Of a stretch of 13,241 bases of DNA, positions 1-6,830 are shown piece after piece. This stretch comes from Propionibacteriaceae bacterium. Its GTDB lineage: Bacteria > Actinomycetota > Actinomycetes > Propionibacteriales > Propionibacteriaceae. Below the pieces are notes generated by a model. It searched no databases, had not been told where the DNA came from, and saw only the letters and a program-made list of their open reading frames with translations. The stretch covers positions 1 to 13,241 of the forward strand of contig JAUNRO010000017.1 in the NCBI GenBank assembly GCA_030544185.1, read 5' to 3'. Positions within the stretch are counted from its first letter, which is position 1; every line of letters starts with the position of its first letter. A program made the translations under genes and the position numbers.

Positions 1-1218
1 GCATCCGACACCGACGCGACGACGGAGGCGACCACACCCAAGGATTCCGCGGCGGAGACCCCCGCGGAGAACGCCGGCGATCCGGACGGCAACCCCGAGC
101 AGGAGCCGCCAACCGACCAGCGGGGGCGTACCCGGACGAGCCAATTCGCCCGCCCACCCGAGGCCGTGAAGGTCGAGGCCCAGGACCAGGCGCGCGTGCC
201 GCGGACCGGAGCGGTGCAGTCGAGCGCAACACCGGTGCCCGCCCCGCGGGTCGCGACGCCGGCACCCGCGGCGCCGCAGCCGGAGCCCATCTCGGGCGAC
301 AAACGCCGCTCCGCAGGTGAGCTCATCGAGCGGCTGAGCCCCGCGGGACCCCAGAAGTCGGCCCGCGGCTGGCGGGCGCTCCTGCGGATGGCCCCTTCCC
401 AGCGTGAGGTCGACGAGCGGCGTGATCTGGCGTCGGTGAAGACGGTCTTTCACCGGCCGGTGACGGTCATGGTGGCCAATCCCAAGGGCGGCTCCGGCAA
501 GACCCCGATCACCGCCCTGCTGGGCGCGGCATTCGGTCAGCACCGCGGCGGAGGCGTCGTCGCGTGGGACAACAACGAGTTGCGCGGCACGCTGCCGGAT
601 CGCACGGCCTCCCCACACCGGCGCAATATCCACGACATGCTCGAGGCGCTGGATCGGCTGCGCTCGGCGTCCTCGCAGTTCACCGATGTGGCCTATTTCC
701 TGAATCATCAAGACAACGGCAACTACTACACGTTGGGTTCGGCGCAGGAGGCCGGGCACGTGGTGTCGGATCAGCATTTCCGGCAGGTGCACGAGCTGTT
801 CGCACGCTTCTTCCAGATCATCATCGTGGATACCGGGAACAATGAGGCCGCGCCCAACTGGACGGCCGCGGCGGGCGAGGCTGACTGCCTGGTCGTGCCG
901 ACGAAGTGGCGCAAGGACAGCCTGATCCCCGCAGCGCGGATGCTGGAGTCCCTGCAGGACACGAACCCGGAGCTGCTGGAGCGCACGGTGATCGCGGCCA
1001 CCAACGGCCCGGCCGACACTCAGAAGGACGTCAAGGAAAACGGGGCCTCGTGGTTCGGCTCGAGCCACCCGATCGTCGACATCCCGATCGATCCGCACAT
1101 CGCCGAGGGCGGCATCATCGACTTCGGGCTGCTGCGCGAACCGACCCGCCGCGCCGCGCTCCGGCTGGCTGCCGAGGTGGCGACCCGCCTGATCGAGGGT
1201 GGGCACGCGCTCGACTGA
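1..1218 (+). CDS. MinD/ParA-like P-loop ATPase, 5'-truncated by window edge
   Basis: The reading frame is open from base 1, so the true start lies upstream. The in-frame GTG at 166 is probably internal, because the low-complexity sequence before it is continuous with what follows. The first roughly 110 of 405 visible residues are rich in Pro, Ala, Glu and Thr and look disordered. A ParA/MinD ATPase domain follows: a deviant Walker A KGGSGKTP at visible residues 162-169, with the signature lysine K162 and Pro where most relatives have a second Thr, then a hydrophobic strand ending in DTGNN around residue 277 (Walker B-like), and a later ADCLVVPT strand. The family uses ATP-dependent dimerisation to position DNA, secretion machinery or other cargo. 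By recollection, ATPases with an AWDNNE-type segment and a Pro-rich N-terminus occur beside actinobacterial conjugation or secretion genes, but no such neighbour is visible here. Specific role unknown; family call fairly secure. Confidence 0.85.
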   Translation, partial: ASDTDATTEATTPKDSAAETPAENAGDPDGNPEQEPPTDQRGRTRTSQFARPPEAVKVEAQDQARVPRTGAVQSSATPVPAPRVATPAPAAPQPEPISGDKRRSAGELIERLSPAGPQKSARGWRALLRMAPSQREVDERRDLASVKTVFHRPVTVMVANPKGGSGKTPITALLGAAFGQHRGGGVVAWDNNELRGTLPDRTASPHRRNIHDMLEALDRLRSASSQFTDVAYFLNHQDNGNYYTLGSAQEAGHVVSDQHFRQVHELFARFFQIIIVDTGNNEAAPNWTAAAGEADCLVVPTKWRKDSLIPAARMLESLQDTNPELLERTVIAATNGPADTQKDVKENGASWFGSSHPIVDIPIDPHIAEGGIIDFGLLREPTRRAALRLAAEVATRLIEGGHALD

Positions 1219-1455
1219 GCATCCCCACGCTGCCACCTGTCGTCTCACCCCCACCCGGTGTCCGCGCAAGCGCCCGTTCGCAGCGGCCCAGCGCATTTCG
1301 GAACCTAACGCCTTTCCCGGCAGCCTCCGCAAGCGGAATTCACCGCGGGCAGTTCCTTTGCACAGAAGGACCCCGCAAAAACCTGACTCGCCCTAACCTC
1401 GTGCTCAGCGCGCGCACCTCACCTCACTCCCCCAAGCAGCAGAAGAGGTCCAGCA

Positions 1456-2490
1456 ATGAGCACGTCCCGACTTCGTCGCGCCGGCATCGCCCTGGCGCTC
1501 AGCGCAGCACTCGCGGTGGGCATCACCGCGCCCGCCACCTTCGTTGCTCCCCTGGCCGCCCACGCGGCGGACTCCACCTTCACCCTCCTCACCGAAGGAG
1601 CTCGCGGCGAGAAGGTCCGCGCGCTGCAGCTCCTGTTGAACGCCAACGGCGCCGGCCTCAGCGTCGACGGCATCTTCGGCGGCGGCACCAAGAAGGCGGT
1701 CGAGAACTACCAGCGGGCCAAGGGCCTGCGAATCGACGGTCAAGCGGGCCCGGTGACCCTGGGCTCGCTGACCGCCAGTCCGAACCTGCAAAAGGGCTCC
1801 AGTGGGCTGCGGGTCCAGGCGGCCCAGCGGCTGCTGAACGCCAACGGGGCGGGGCTGAGCGTCGATGGCCAGTTCGGTGACAACACCAGGCGGGCGGTGA
1901 TCAACTTCCAGAACGCCAAGCGCCTGCAGGGCGACGGGATCATCGGACCCAAGACCTGGTCCGCGCTGTTCGGCGGCGCCACCACGACCCCACCGACGCA
2001 GACGCCGTCGCACAACATCTATACCCGGATCGACCCGCGCAACGGCTGTTATGACCAGAGCGTGCGGGTCGGCAAGATCTCGGCTCGCCAGCGGGAGAAC
2101 GCCCGCACGATCATCGCGGTCGGCAAGGCCCACGGGTTCTCCCAGCAGGGCCAGGTCGTGGCCATCGCCGCGGCCTTGCAGGAGTCGAAGCTCTGCAACA
2201 TCAATTTCGGTGACCGCGACTCGGTCGGCCTGTTCCAGCAGCGCCCGCGCTACAGCTGGGGCACTGTCGCCCAGATCACGAACACCGTGCTGGCTTCGCG
2301 GGCCTTCTATGGCGTGGCCACACACACCAACAACCCCGGACTTCGCGACATCCCCGGCTGGGAGAACATGTCGGTCACGCGGGCCGCCCAGGCGGTGCAG
2401 CGCTCGGGCTTCCCGAACGCCTATGCCCAGTGGGAGGACGAGGCGCGCTGGATCGTGCGCAACAACCAGGACGTGGCCCCGGTCCGCTGA
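1456..2490 (+). CDS. Exported peptidoglycan-binding protein with lysozyme-like C-terminal domain
   Basis: The 344-residue product begins with a Sec signal peptide: Arg-rich n-region, hydrophobic stretch about residues 9-30, likely cleavage after AHA near residue 37. Two PG_binding_1-type repeats follow at about 46-107 and 112-173, each with NANGAGLSVDG and a conserved GxFG core. A Thr/Pro-rich linker (about 174-187) leads to a C-terminal domain (about 188-340) containing AALQESKLCNINFGDRDS and GLFQQRP, which resembles actinobacterial lysozyme/transglycosylase-like domains. E243 in LQESKL is the candidate catalytic acid. C198 and C247 could form a disulfide outside the cell. The product should bind and perhaps cleave cell-wall glycan. 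The ATG at 1456 has a purine-rich AGAGG at 1444-1448. It stands alone: 237 bp separate it from the upstream ATPase gene and a hairpin follows it. Enzymatic activity is inferred from motifs only. Confidence 0.88.
   Translation: MSTSRLRRAGIALALSAALAVGITAPATFVAPLAAHAADSTFTLLTEGARGEKVRALQLLLNANGAGLSVDGIFGGGTKKAVENYQRAKGLRIDGQAGPVTLGSLTASPNLQKGSSGLRVQAAQRLLNANGAGLSVDGQFGDNTRRAVINFQNAKRLQGDGIIGPKTWSALFGGATTTPPTQTPSHNIYTRIDPRNGCYDQSVRVGKISARQRENARTIIAVGKAHGFSQQGQVVAIAAALQESKLCNINFGDRDSVGLFQQRPRYSWGTVAQITNTVLASRAFYGVATHTNNPGLRDIPGWENMSVTRAAQAVQRSGFPNAYAQWEDEARWIVRNNQDVAPVR
1591..1971 (+). repeat. Tandem in-gene duplication encoding two peptidoglycan-binding repeats
   Basis: Two coding units are offset by 66 residues (198 bp): roughly 1591-1788 and 1789-1971. 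Both encode LLNANGAGLSVDG followed by G-F-G, a basic T-K/R-K/R segment and an AV-N-F/Y-Q motif. Several DNA stretches are nearly identical between the units, for example around 1638-1675 and 1836-1873. This is the usual modular duplication of PG_binding_1 domains and is in frame. Confidence 0.8.
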
Positions 2491-2502
2491 GCCACCGAAA
2501 TT

Positions 2503-2565
2503 TCTGACATCCCCAGCCGGGTGGGCCACCCCCCACCCGGCTGGACTGTGCCCACGATTGTCAGA
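2503..2565 (+). terminator. Nested inverted repeat, probable Rho-independent-like terminator
   Basis: Bases 2513-2525 and 2532-2544 form a perfect 13-bp GC-rich stem with a 6-nt loop, starting 22 bp after the stop codon of the cell-wall gene. A second, outer pair of 7-bp arms, TCTGACA at 2503-2509 and TGTCAGA at 2559-2565, encloses it. There is no T-tract after the stem, as is common for actinobacterial hairpin terminators. It likely ends transcription of the 1456-2490 gene before the ABC exporter genes. The outer arms are unusual for a plain terminator and could extend the stem or mark a separate site. Confidence 0.7.
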
Positions 2566-2628
2566 GCCGCATGAGATCGTCGATCCTGGTGCGGCACGGC
2601 TGCGCCGCCGACCCGAAAGGAGGCCGAC

Positions 2629-4362
2629 ATGCTCATCCGGTTGACCGGCCGCTACCTTCGGCCTTATGCGGGCCTGCTCACGGTCGTCGTCGTTCTCCAG
2701 CTGATCGGCACCCTCGCGTCGCTGTGGCTGCCGACGCTCAACGCCCGGATCATCGACGATGGCGTCTCCCAGGGAGACATCGGTGCGATCTGGCGGCTCG
2801 GTGGGTTGATGCTGGCGGTGAGCTTCGTGCAGGTCGTCTGCGCGATCGGGGCGGTGCGGGCCGGCGCCATGGCGGCCATGGGGTTCGGCCGCGATGTGCG
2901 GGCCGACCTCTTCGGCCGGGTGCTGTCGTTCTCCAGCCGGGAGCTCAACCAGTTCGGCGCGCCGAGCCTGATCACCCGCAATACCAATGACGTCCAGCAG
3001 ATCCAGATGCTGGTGGTCATGACCGCCACGATGGTGGTCGCCGCCCCGATCACGATGGTCGGCGGGGTGATCATGGCGCTGCGCGAGGATCCCGGGTTAA
3101 CCCTGCTGCTGGCCGTCGTGGTCCCGCTGCTGGGCGCGTTCATGGTCGTCCTGGTGTCGCGAATGGCGCCGCTGTTCCGCCAGATGCAGACCCGCATCGA
3201 CAACCTCAACCGGGTCCTGCGCGAGCAGGTCACCGGCATCCGCGTGGTCCGGGCGTTCACGCGCGAGGAGCACGAGTCCGCGCGCTTCGACCGCGCCAAC
3301 GCCGAGCTGACGCAGACGACGACGTCGGTCGGGCGCTATATGGCGCTGATGTTCCCGATGGTGATGTTCCTGATCAACGGGTCCTCGGTCGCGGTGGTGT
3401 GGTTCGGCGGCCACCGGATCGCCTCGGGCGAGCTGATGGTGGGCCAGCTGATGGCATTCCTGACCTATCTGATCCTCATCTTGATGTCGGTGATGATGGC
3501 GTCGTTCATGTTGTTCATGGCTCCGCGGGCGGCCGTGTCCGCCGAGCGCATCAGCGAGGTGCTCGGCACGCGTTCGTCGGTGGTGCCGCCGGCCGAGGGC
3601 GTACGCCCGGGGAAGGCGGTGGGCCGGGTCGAGCTCGCCGAGGTCACGTTCTGCTATCCCGGGGCAGAGGAGCCGGTGCTGCAGGAGATTTCGCTCAGCG
3701 CCGAACCGGGGCGGACGACGGCGATCATCGGTTCCACCGGCGCCGGCAAAACCACGCTGCTCAACCTGATCCCGCGCCTGTTCGATGTGACCTCGGGCCG
3801 GGTGCTGGTGGACGGGGTGGACGTCCGGGAGTTCATCGCGGAGGACCTGTGGGACCGGATCGGGCTGGTGCCGCAGCGGCCGTTCCTGTTCTCGGGCACG
3901 GTGGCGTCCAACCTGCGTTATGGCAAGCCCGCGGCGACCGACGACGAGCTGTGGGAGGCGCTGCGGGTTGCCCAGGCCGAGGACTTCGTGCGAGCCATGG
4001 ACGGCGGGCTCGAGGCGCCGATCAGCCAGGGCGGGACCAACGTGTCCGGCGGGCAGCGGCAGCGGCTGTCGATCGCGCGGGCGCTGGTGAAGCGGCCGGA
4101 GATCTATCTGTTCGACGATTCCTTCTCCGCGCTCGACGTCGCGACGGATGCGCGGCTGCGGGCGGCGCTCGTGCCGGTGACCCGAGCGGCCGCGGTGATC
4201 GTGGTCGCCCAGCGGGTGGCGACGATCCGGCATGCCGACCAGATCATCGTGCTGGAGCATGGCCGAATCGTCGGCGTCGGGCGCCACGACGAGCTCCTGG
4301 CCGACTGTCCGACCTATGTCGAGATCATCGAGTCCCAGCTGTCGGCGCAGGAGGCGGCATGA
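2629..4362 (+). CDS. ABC exporter half-transporter, degenerate-site subunit
   Basis: The 577-residue protein has the ABC exporter layout: six membrane segments within about residues 13-300, then a nucleotide-binding domain. Walker A is GSTGAGKTT at 368-376, the Q-loop lies in VPQRPFLFSG, the signature is SGGQ at 473-476, and Walker B ends at D496. The usual catalytic Glu after Walker B is Asp (D497), and the switch His is Gln (Q528, in VVAQR). Such substitutions mark the non-hydrolysing site of heterodimeric exporters of the TM287/288 or TmrAB type, and the next gene supplies the complementary subunit. The start is fixed by a strong AAAGGAGG at 2616-2623, 5 nt before ATG. Its stop overlaps the next start (ATGA), implying translational coupling. 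The substrate (drug, lipid or peptide) cannot be told from sequence. Confidence 0.93.
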   Translation: MLIRLTGRYLRPYAGLLTVVVVLQLIGTLASLWLPTLNARIIDDGVSQGDIGAIWRLGGLMLAVSFVQVVCAIGAVRAGAMAAMGFGRDVRADLFGRVLSFSSRELNQFGAPSLITRNTNDVQQIQMLVVMTATMVVAAPITMVGGVIMALREDPGLTLLLAVVVPLLGAFMVVLVSRMAPLFRQMQTRIDNLNRVLREQVTGIRVVRAFTREEHESARFDRANAELTQTTTSVGRYMALMFPMVMFLINGSSVAVVWFGGHRIASGELMVGQLMAFLTYLILILMSVMMASFMLFMAPRAAVSAERISEVLGTRSSVVPPAEGVRPGKAVGRVELAEVTFCYPGAEEPVLQEISLSAEPGRTTAIIGSTGAGKTTLLNLIPRLFDVTSGRVLVDGVDVREFIAEDLWDRIGLVPQRPFLFSGTVASNLRYGKPAATDDELWEALRVAQAEDFVRAMDGGLEAPISQGGTNVSGGQRQRLSIARALVKRPEIYLFDDSFSALDVATDARLRAALVPVTRAAAVIVVAQRVATIRHADQIIVLEHGRIVGVGRHDELLADCPTYVEIIESQLSAQEAA

Positions 4363-6326
4363 GCACCGACGCCCAGCCGCGGAAGTCCGCGGAGCGACCG
4401 AAGCACCGCCCGACGGGACCCCAGATGGGCCCCCACGGTCCGCGGCCGGTGGAGAAGGCGATCAGCTTCATCCCGTCGCTCAAGCGGCTGATCCGTCGCC
4501 TGCGGCCGGAGCGGTCGCTGGTGGCGTTCGTGCTGGTCCTCGCCGCCTTCGGCGTCGGCCTGGGGGTGCTGGGGCCGAAAGTCCTCGGCTGGGGCACCGA
4601 CGTGGTCTTCAACGGCGTGCTCGGCACAATGATGGCGACGATGGCCCCGGGGGCGTCCAAGGAGCAGATCGTCGCGGGACTGCGCGCCCGCGGCGATGAC
4701 TCGCTGGCCGACCTGCTGGCCAACTCCGCGGCCGTGCCCGGAGCCGGGATCGACTTCGACCGGCTGGGGCTGGTGCTGCTGCTCGCGCTCGGGCTCTATG
4801 TGGTCTCGGCCGTGATGGGCTGGCTGCAGGCCTATCTGCTCAACAACGTCGTCCAGCGCACCGTCTATCGGATGCGCCGCGATGTCGAGGCGAAACTCAA
4901 CCGGCTGCCGCTGCGCTATTTCGACAACCAGCCCCGCGGTGAGCTGCTGAGCCGGGTCACCAACGACATCGACAACGTGTCGCAGAGCATGCAACAGACC
5001 CTGTCGCAGCTGATCAACGCGCTCCTGATGGTGATCGGCGTCGTCGTCATGATGTTGATCATCTCCCCCATCCTGACCGTCGTGGCGCTCATCACGATCC
5101 CCGTCTCCATGGCGATCACCGTCGCGATCGGCAAGCGGTCGCAGGTCCTGTTCGCCGAGACGTGGAAGACCACGGGTGAGCTGAATGCGCACATCGAGGA
5201 GGCCTATACGGGGCACGCGCTGGTCAAGGTCTTCGGCCGCCAGAAGGAGGTCGAGGCGGTCTTCGAGGAGCGCAACCAGCGGCTCTATCGGGCGTCGTTC
5301 GGCTCTCAGTTCGTCAGCGGCATCATCATGCCGTCGATGATGTTCATCGGAAACCTCAACTATGTCGCGATCGCCGTGCTCGGTGGGCTGCGGGTGCTGA
5401 GCGGGGCGATGACGGTGGGCGATGTGCAGGCCTTCATCCAATACTCCCGGCAATTCACCCAGCCGCTCACCCAGGTCGCGTCGATGGCCAACCTGCTGCA
5501 GTCGGGGGTGGCCTCCGCGGAGCGGGTGTTCGAGGTGCTCGACGAGACCGAACAGGTGCCCGAGGAGGGTGCGGCGCTCGAGCCGACCCGGGGGCATGTG
5601 CGGTTCGAGGGCGTCAACTTCGCCTATGATCCGGCGAAACCCCTGATCACCGACCTGTCCCTGGACGTCCACCCCGGCCAGACCGTCGCCATCGTCGGCC
5701 CGACGGGGGCCGGCAAGACCACACTGGTCAACCTTGTGATGCGGTTCTATGAGCTCGACGCCGGCCGGATCACCCTGGACGGGGTGGACATCTCGACCGT
5801 CCCGCGCCGGGCGCTGCGGGCGAACATCGGCATGGTGCTCCAGGACACCTGGCTGTTCGGCGGGACGATCCGCGACAACATTGCCTATGGCCGGCCCGAG
5901 GCGACCGAGGACGAGATCGTCGCCGCCGCCACGGCGACCTATGTGGACCGGTTCGTGCACTCCCTGCCCGCGGGCTATGACACCGTCATCGACGAGGAGG
6001 GGTCGAACATCTCCGCCGGCGAGAAGCAGCTGATCACGATCGCCCGGGCGTTCCTGTCCGATCCGGCGCTGCTGATTCTCGACGAGGCGACATCATCGGT
6101 CGATACCCGGACCGAGGCGCTCGTCCAGCACGCGATGTCGGCCCTGCGCAAGGACCGGACTTCCTTCGTCATCGCCCACCGGCTGTCGACGATCCGCGAC
6201 GCCGACCTGATCCTGGTGATGGAGGACGGCACGATCGTCGAACAGGGCACGCACGCGGAGTTGCTGGCCGCCGCGGGGGCGTACGCCCGGCTCTATCAGT
6301 CCCAGTTCAGCGCACCCGTGACCTGA
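4359..6326 (+). CDS. ABC exporter half-transporter, catalytic-site subunit
   Basis: The 655-residue partner of the preceding protein starts at the ATG of the ATGA overlap (4359). This start gives a polar, Pro-rich N-terminal tail (about 35 residues) before the first membrane helix, as is common in actinobacterial members. A long soluble insert, about residues 90-125, separates the first two membrane helices. The nucleotide-binding domain has Walker A GPTGAGKTT at 447-455, Q-loop LQDTWLFGG, Walker B with D575 and catalytic E576, and switch H607 in VIAHR. The signature is changed to SAGEK (552-556) instead of SGGQ. Paired with subunit one, this predicts one competent site (this Walker A/B with the partner's SGGQ) and one degenerate site. 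It ends 5 bp before the convergent repressor gene. Substrate unknown; multidrug efflux is a generic guess. Confidence 0.93.
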   Translation: MSTDAQPRKSAERPKHRPTGPQMGPHGPRPVEKAISFIPSLKRLIRRLRPERSLVAFVLVLAAFGVGLGVLGPKVLGWGTDVVFNGVLGTMMATMAPGASKEQIVAGLRARGDDSLADLLANSAAVPGAGIDFDRLGLVLLLALGLYVVSAVMGWLQAYLLNNVVQRTVYRMRRDVEAKLNRLPLRYFDNQPRGELLSRVTNDIDNVSQSMQQTLSQLINALLMVIGVVVMMLIISPILTVVALITIPVSMAITVAIGKRSQVLFAETWKTTGELNAHIEEAYTGHALVKVFGRQKEVEAVFEERNQRLYRASFGSQFVSGIIMPSMMFIGNLNYVAIAVLGGLRVLSGAMTVGDVQAFIQYSRQFTQPLTQVASMANLLQSGVASAERVFEVLDETEQVPEEGAALEPTRGHVRFEGVNFAYDPAKPLITDLSLDVHPGQTVAIVGPTGAGKTTLVNLVMRFYELDAGRITLDGVDISTVPRRALRANIGMVLQDTWLFGGTIRDNIAYGRPEATEDEIVAAATATYVDRFVHSLPAGYDTVIDEEGSNISAGEKQLITIARAFLSDPALLILDEATSSVDTRTEALVQHAMSALRKDRTSFVIAHRLSTIRDADLILVMEDGTIVEQGTHAELLAAAGAYARLYQSQFSAPVT

Positions 6327-6331
6327 GAGCC

Positions 6332-6691
6332 TCAGCTCGCGGTGCGGGTGAGCAGCTCGATCAGGGCGCCCCGGTCGGACTGGGGCAGCCGGCCGATGAC
6401 CTCGGCCAGCGCTGCCCGGCGGGCTTGGGGTTCGGTGCCGAGCAGGTCGAGGACTCTGCGGGCGACGAGATCCTCCCGCGAATACTCGGCTGAATAGAGC
6501 CACAGCCGGCCGTGACGCACCCGCGACACCAAGCTCTTTTTCGTCAGCCGATCCAGGACGGTCAGGACCGTGGTGTATGCCAGATCGCGCTCGCGGGCCA
6601 GCTCCGTGTGCACCGCGCGCACCGAGATGGGGGCCTGGACAAGCCACAGCACGTCCATCACCCTGGTCTCCAACTCGCCCAGTCCCGTCAT
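6332..6691 (-). CDS. BlaI/MecI/CopY-family transcriptional repressor
   Basis: The 119-residue protein has the family's N-terminal winged helix (about residues 1-75), including LGELETRVMDVLW, a DLAYTTVLTVLDRLTKK recognition-helix region and a RHGRLWLY wing. A short helical dimerisation tail follows. Length and motifs fit BlaI-type repressors, including Mycobacterium tuberculosis BlaI (Rv1846c) as I recall it. Family members bind TAC/GTA-type dyads as dimers. In staphylococci and in several actinobacteria they are released by a membrane M56 peptidase (BlaR1-type), but none is encoded here. The gene converges on the ABC exporter (5-bp gap) and diverges from cydA across 139 bp, making cydABDC and itself the likeliest targets. 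No strong Shine-Dalgarno precedes the ATG; the start is chosen because the protein begins at the conserved N-terminus. Confidence 0.9.
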   Translation of the reverse strand: MTGLGELETRVMDVLWLVQAPISVRAVHTELARERDLAYTTVLTVLDRLTKKSLVSRVRHGRLWLYSAEYSREDLVARRVLDLLGTEPQARRAALAEVIGRLPQSDRGALIELLTRTAS

Positions 6692-6737
6692 ACTTCACAT
6701 GGTCGCATGGCACCACGAGGGCGGTCAGAAGTAACGC

Positions 6738-6797
6738 GAAGATCTCTGCCGGACGTTGCTGGCCCACATGCCGGTTCGGCGGCTGTCTCAGATCTTC
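6738..6797. repeat. Spaced inverted repeat in the blaI-like/cydA divergent region
   Basis: GAAGATCT at 6738-6745 is matched by its reverse complement AGATCTTC at 6790-6797, 44 bp apart. Each arm also contains the palindrome AGATCT. The right arm overlaps the candidate -35 of cydA. The arrangement could be paired operators for a dimeric regulator, either the adjacent repressor or a redox regulator, but the sites match no operator I can name. A chance origin is possible. Confidence 0.35.
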
Positions 6798-6823
6798 AGT
6801 TCTCCTACACCCAGTAGTAAGTT
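6795..6823 (+). promoter_or_regulatory. Candidate cydA promoter with BlaI-like operator dyad
   Basis: TAAGTT at 6818-6823 fits the actinobacterial -10 pattern TANNNT and is followed by 7 nt before the A of the cydA ATG at 6831. This is the spacing expected if transcription begins at the start codon. TTCAGT at 6795-6800 is a weak -35, 17 bp upstream. Between them lies CTAC-N5-GTAG at 6805-6817. Read on the minus strand it is ACTAC then GTAG, close to the known staphylococcal BlaI operator core ACTACATATGTAGT but with a spacer one base longer. A repressor bound here would block RNA polymerase. All of this is inferred from pattern and position. Confidence 0.4.
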
Positions 6824-6830
6824 GGCCAGC

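Noticed and set aside
1219..1455. Possible promoter or c-di-AMP riboswitch before the cell-wall gene
   Set aside because: TTGCAC at 1358-1363 has no -10 at suitable spacing. The conserved elements of the ydaO-type riboswitch, often found before such genes, are not visible. Only a small TCCGC-AA-GCGGA dyad (1326-1337) was seen.
906..1880. Plus-strand frame bridging the ATPase gene, the gap and the cell-wall gene
   Set aside because: It overlaps two supported genes out of frame and encodes Arg/Pro/Gly-rich sequence with no domain.
3097..4287. Minus-strand open frame opposite the first ABC exporter gene
   Set aside because: Same reason: low-complexity Arg/His/Asp translation antisense to conserved ATPase motifs.
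4314..5960. Long minus-strand open frame opposite the second ABC exporter gene
   Set aside because: It is a compositional shadow: repetitive His/Asp/Arg-rich translation, no recognisable motif, fully overlapped by a conserved gene.
6756..6830. Upstream in-frame extension of cydA
   Set aside because: The added 25 residues are not like any CydA N-terminus, and the extension would run through the candidate promoter. The conserved start begins at 6831.
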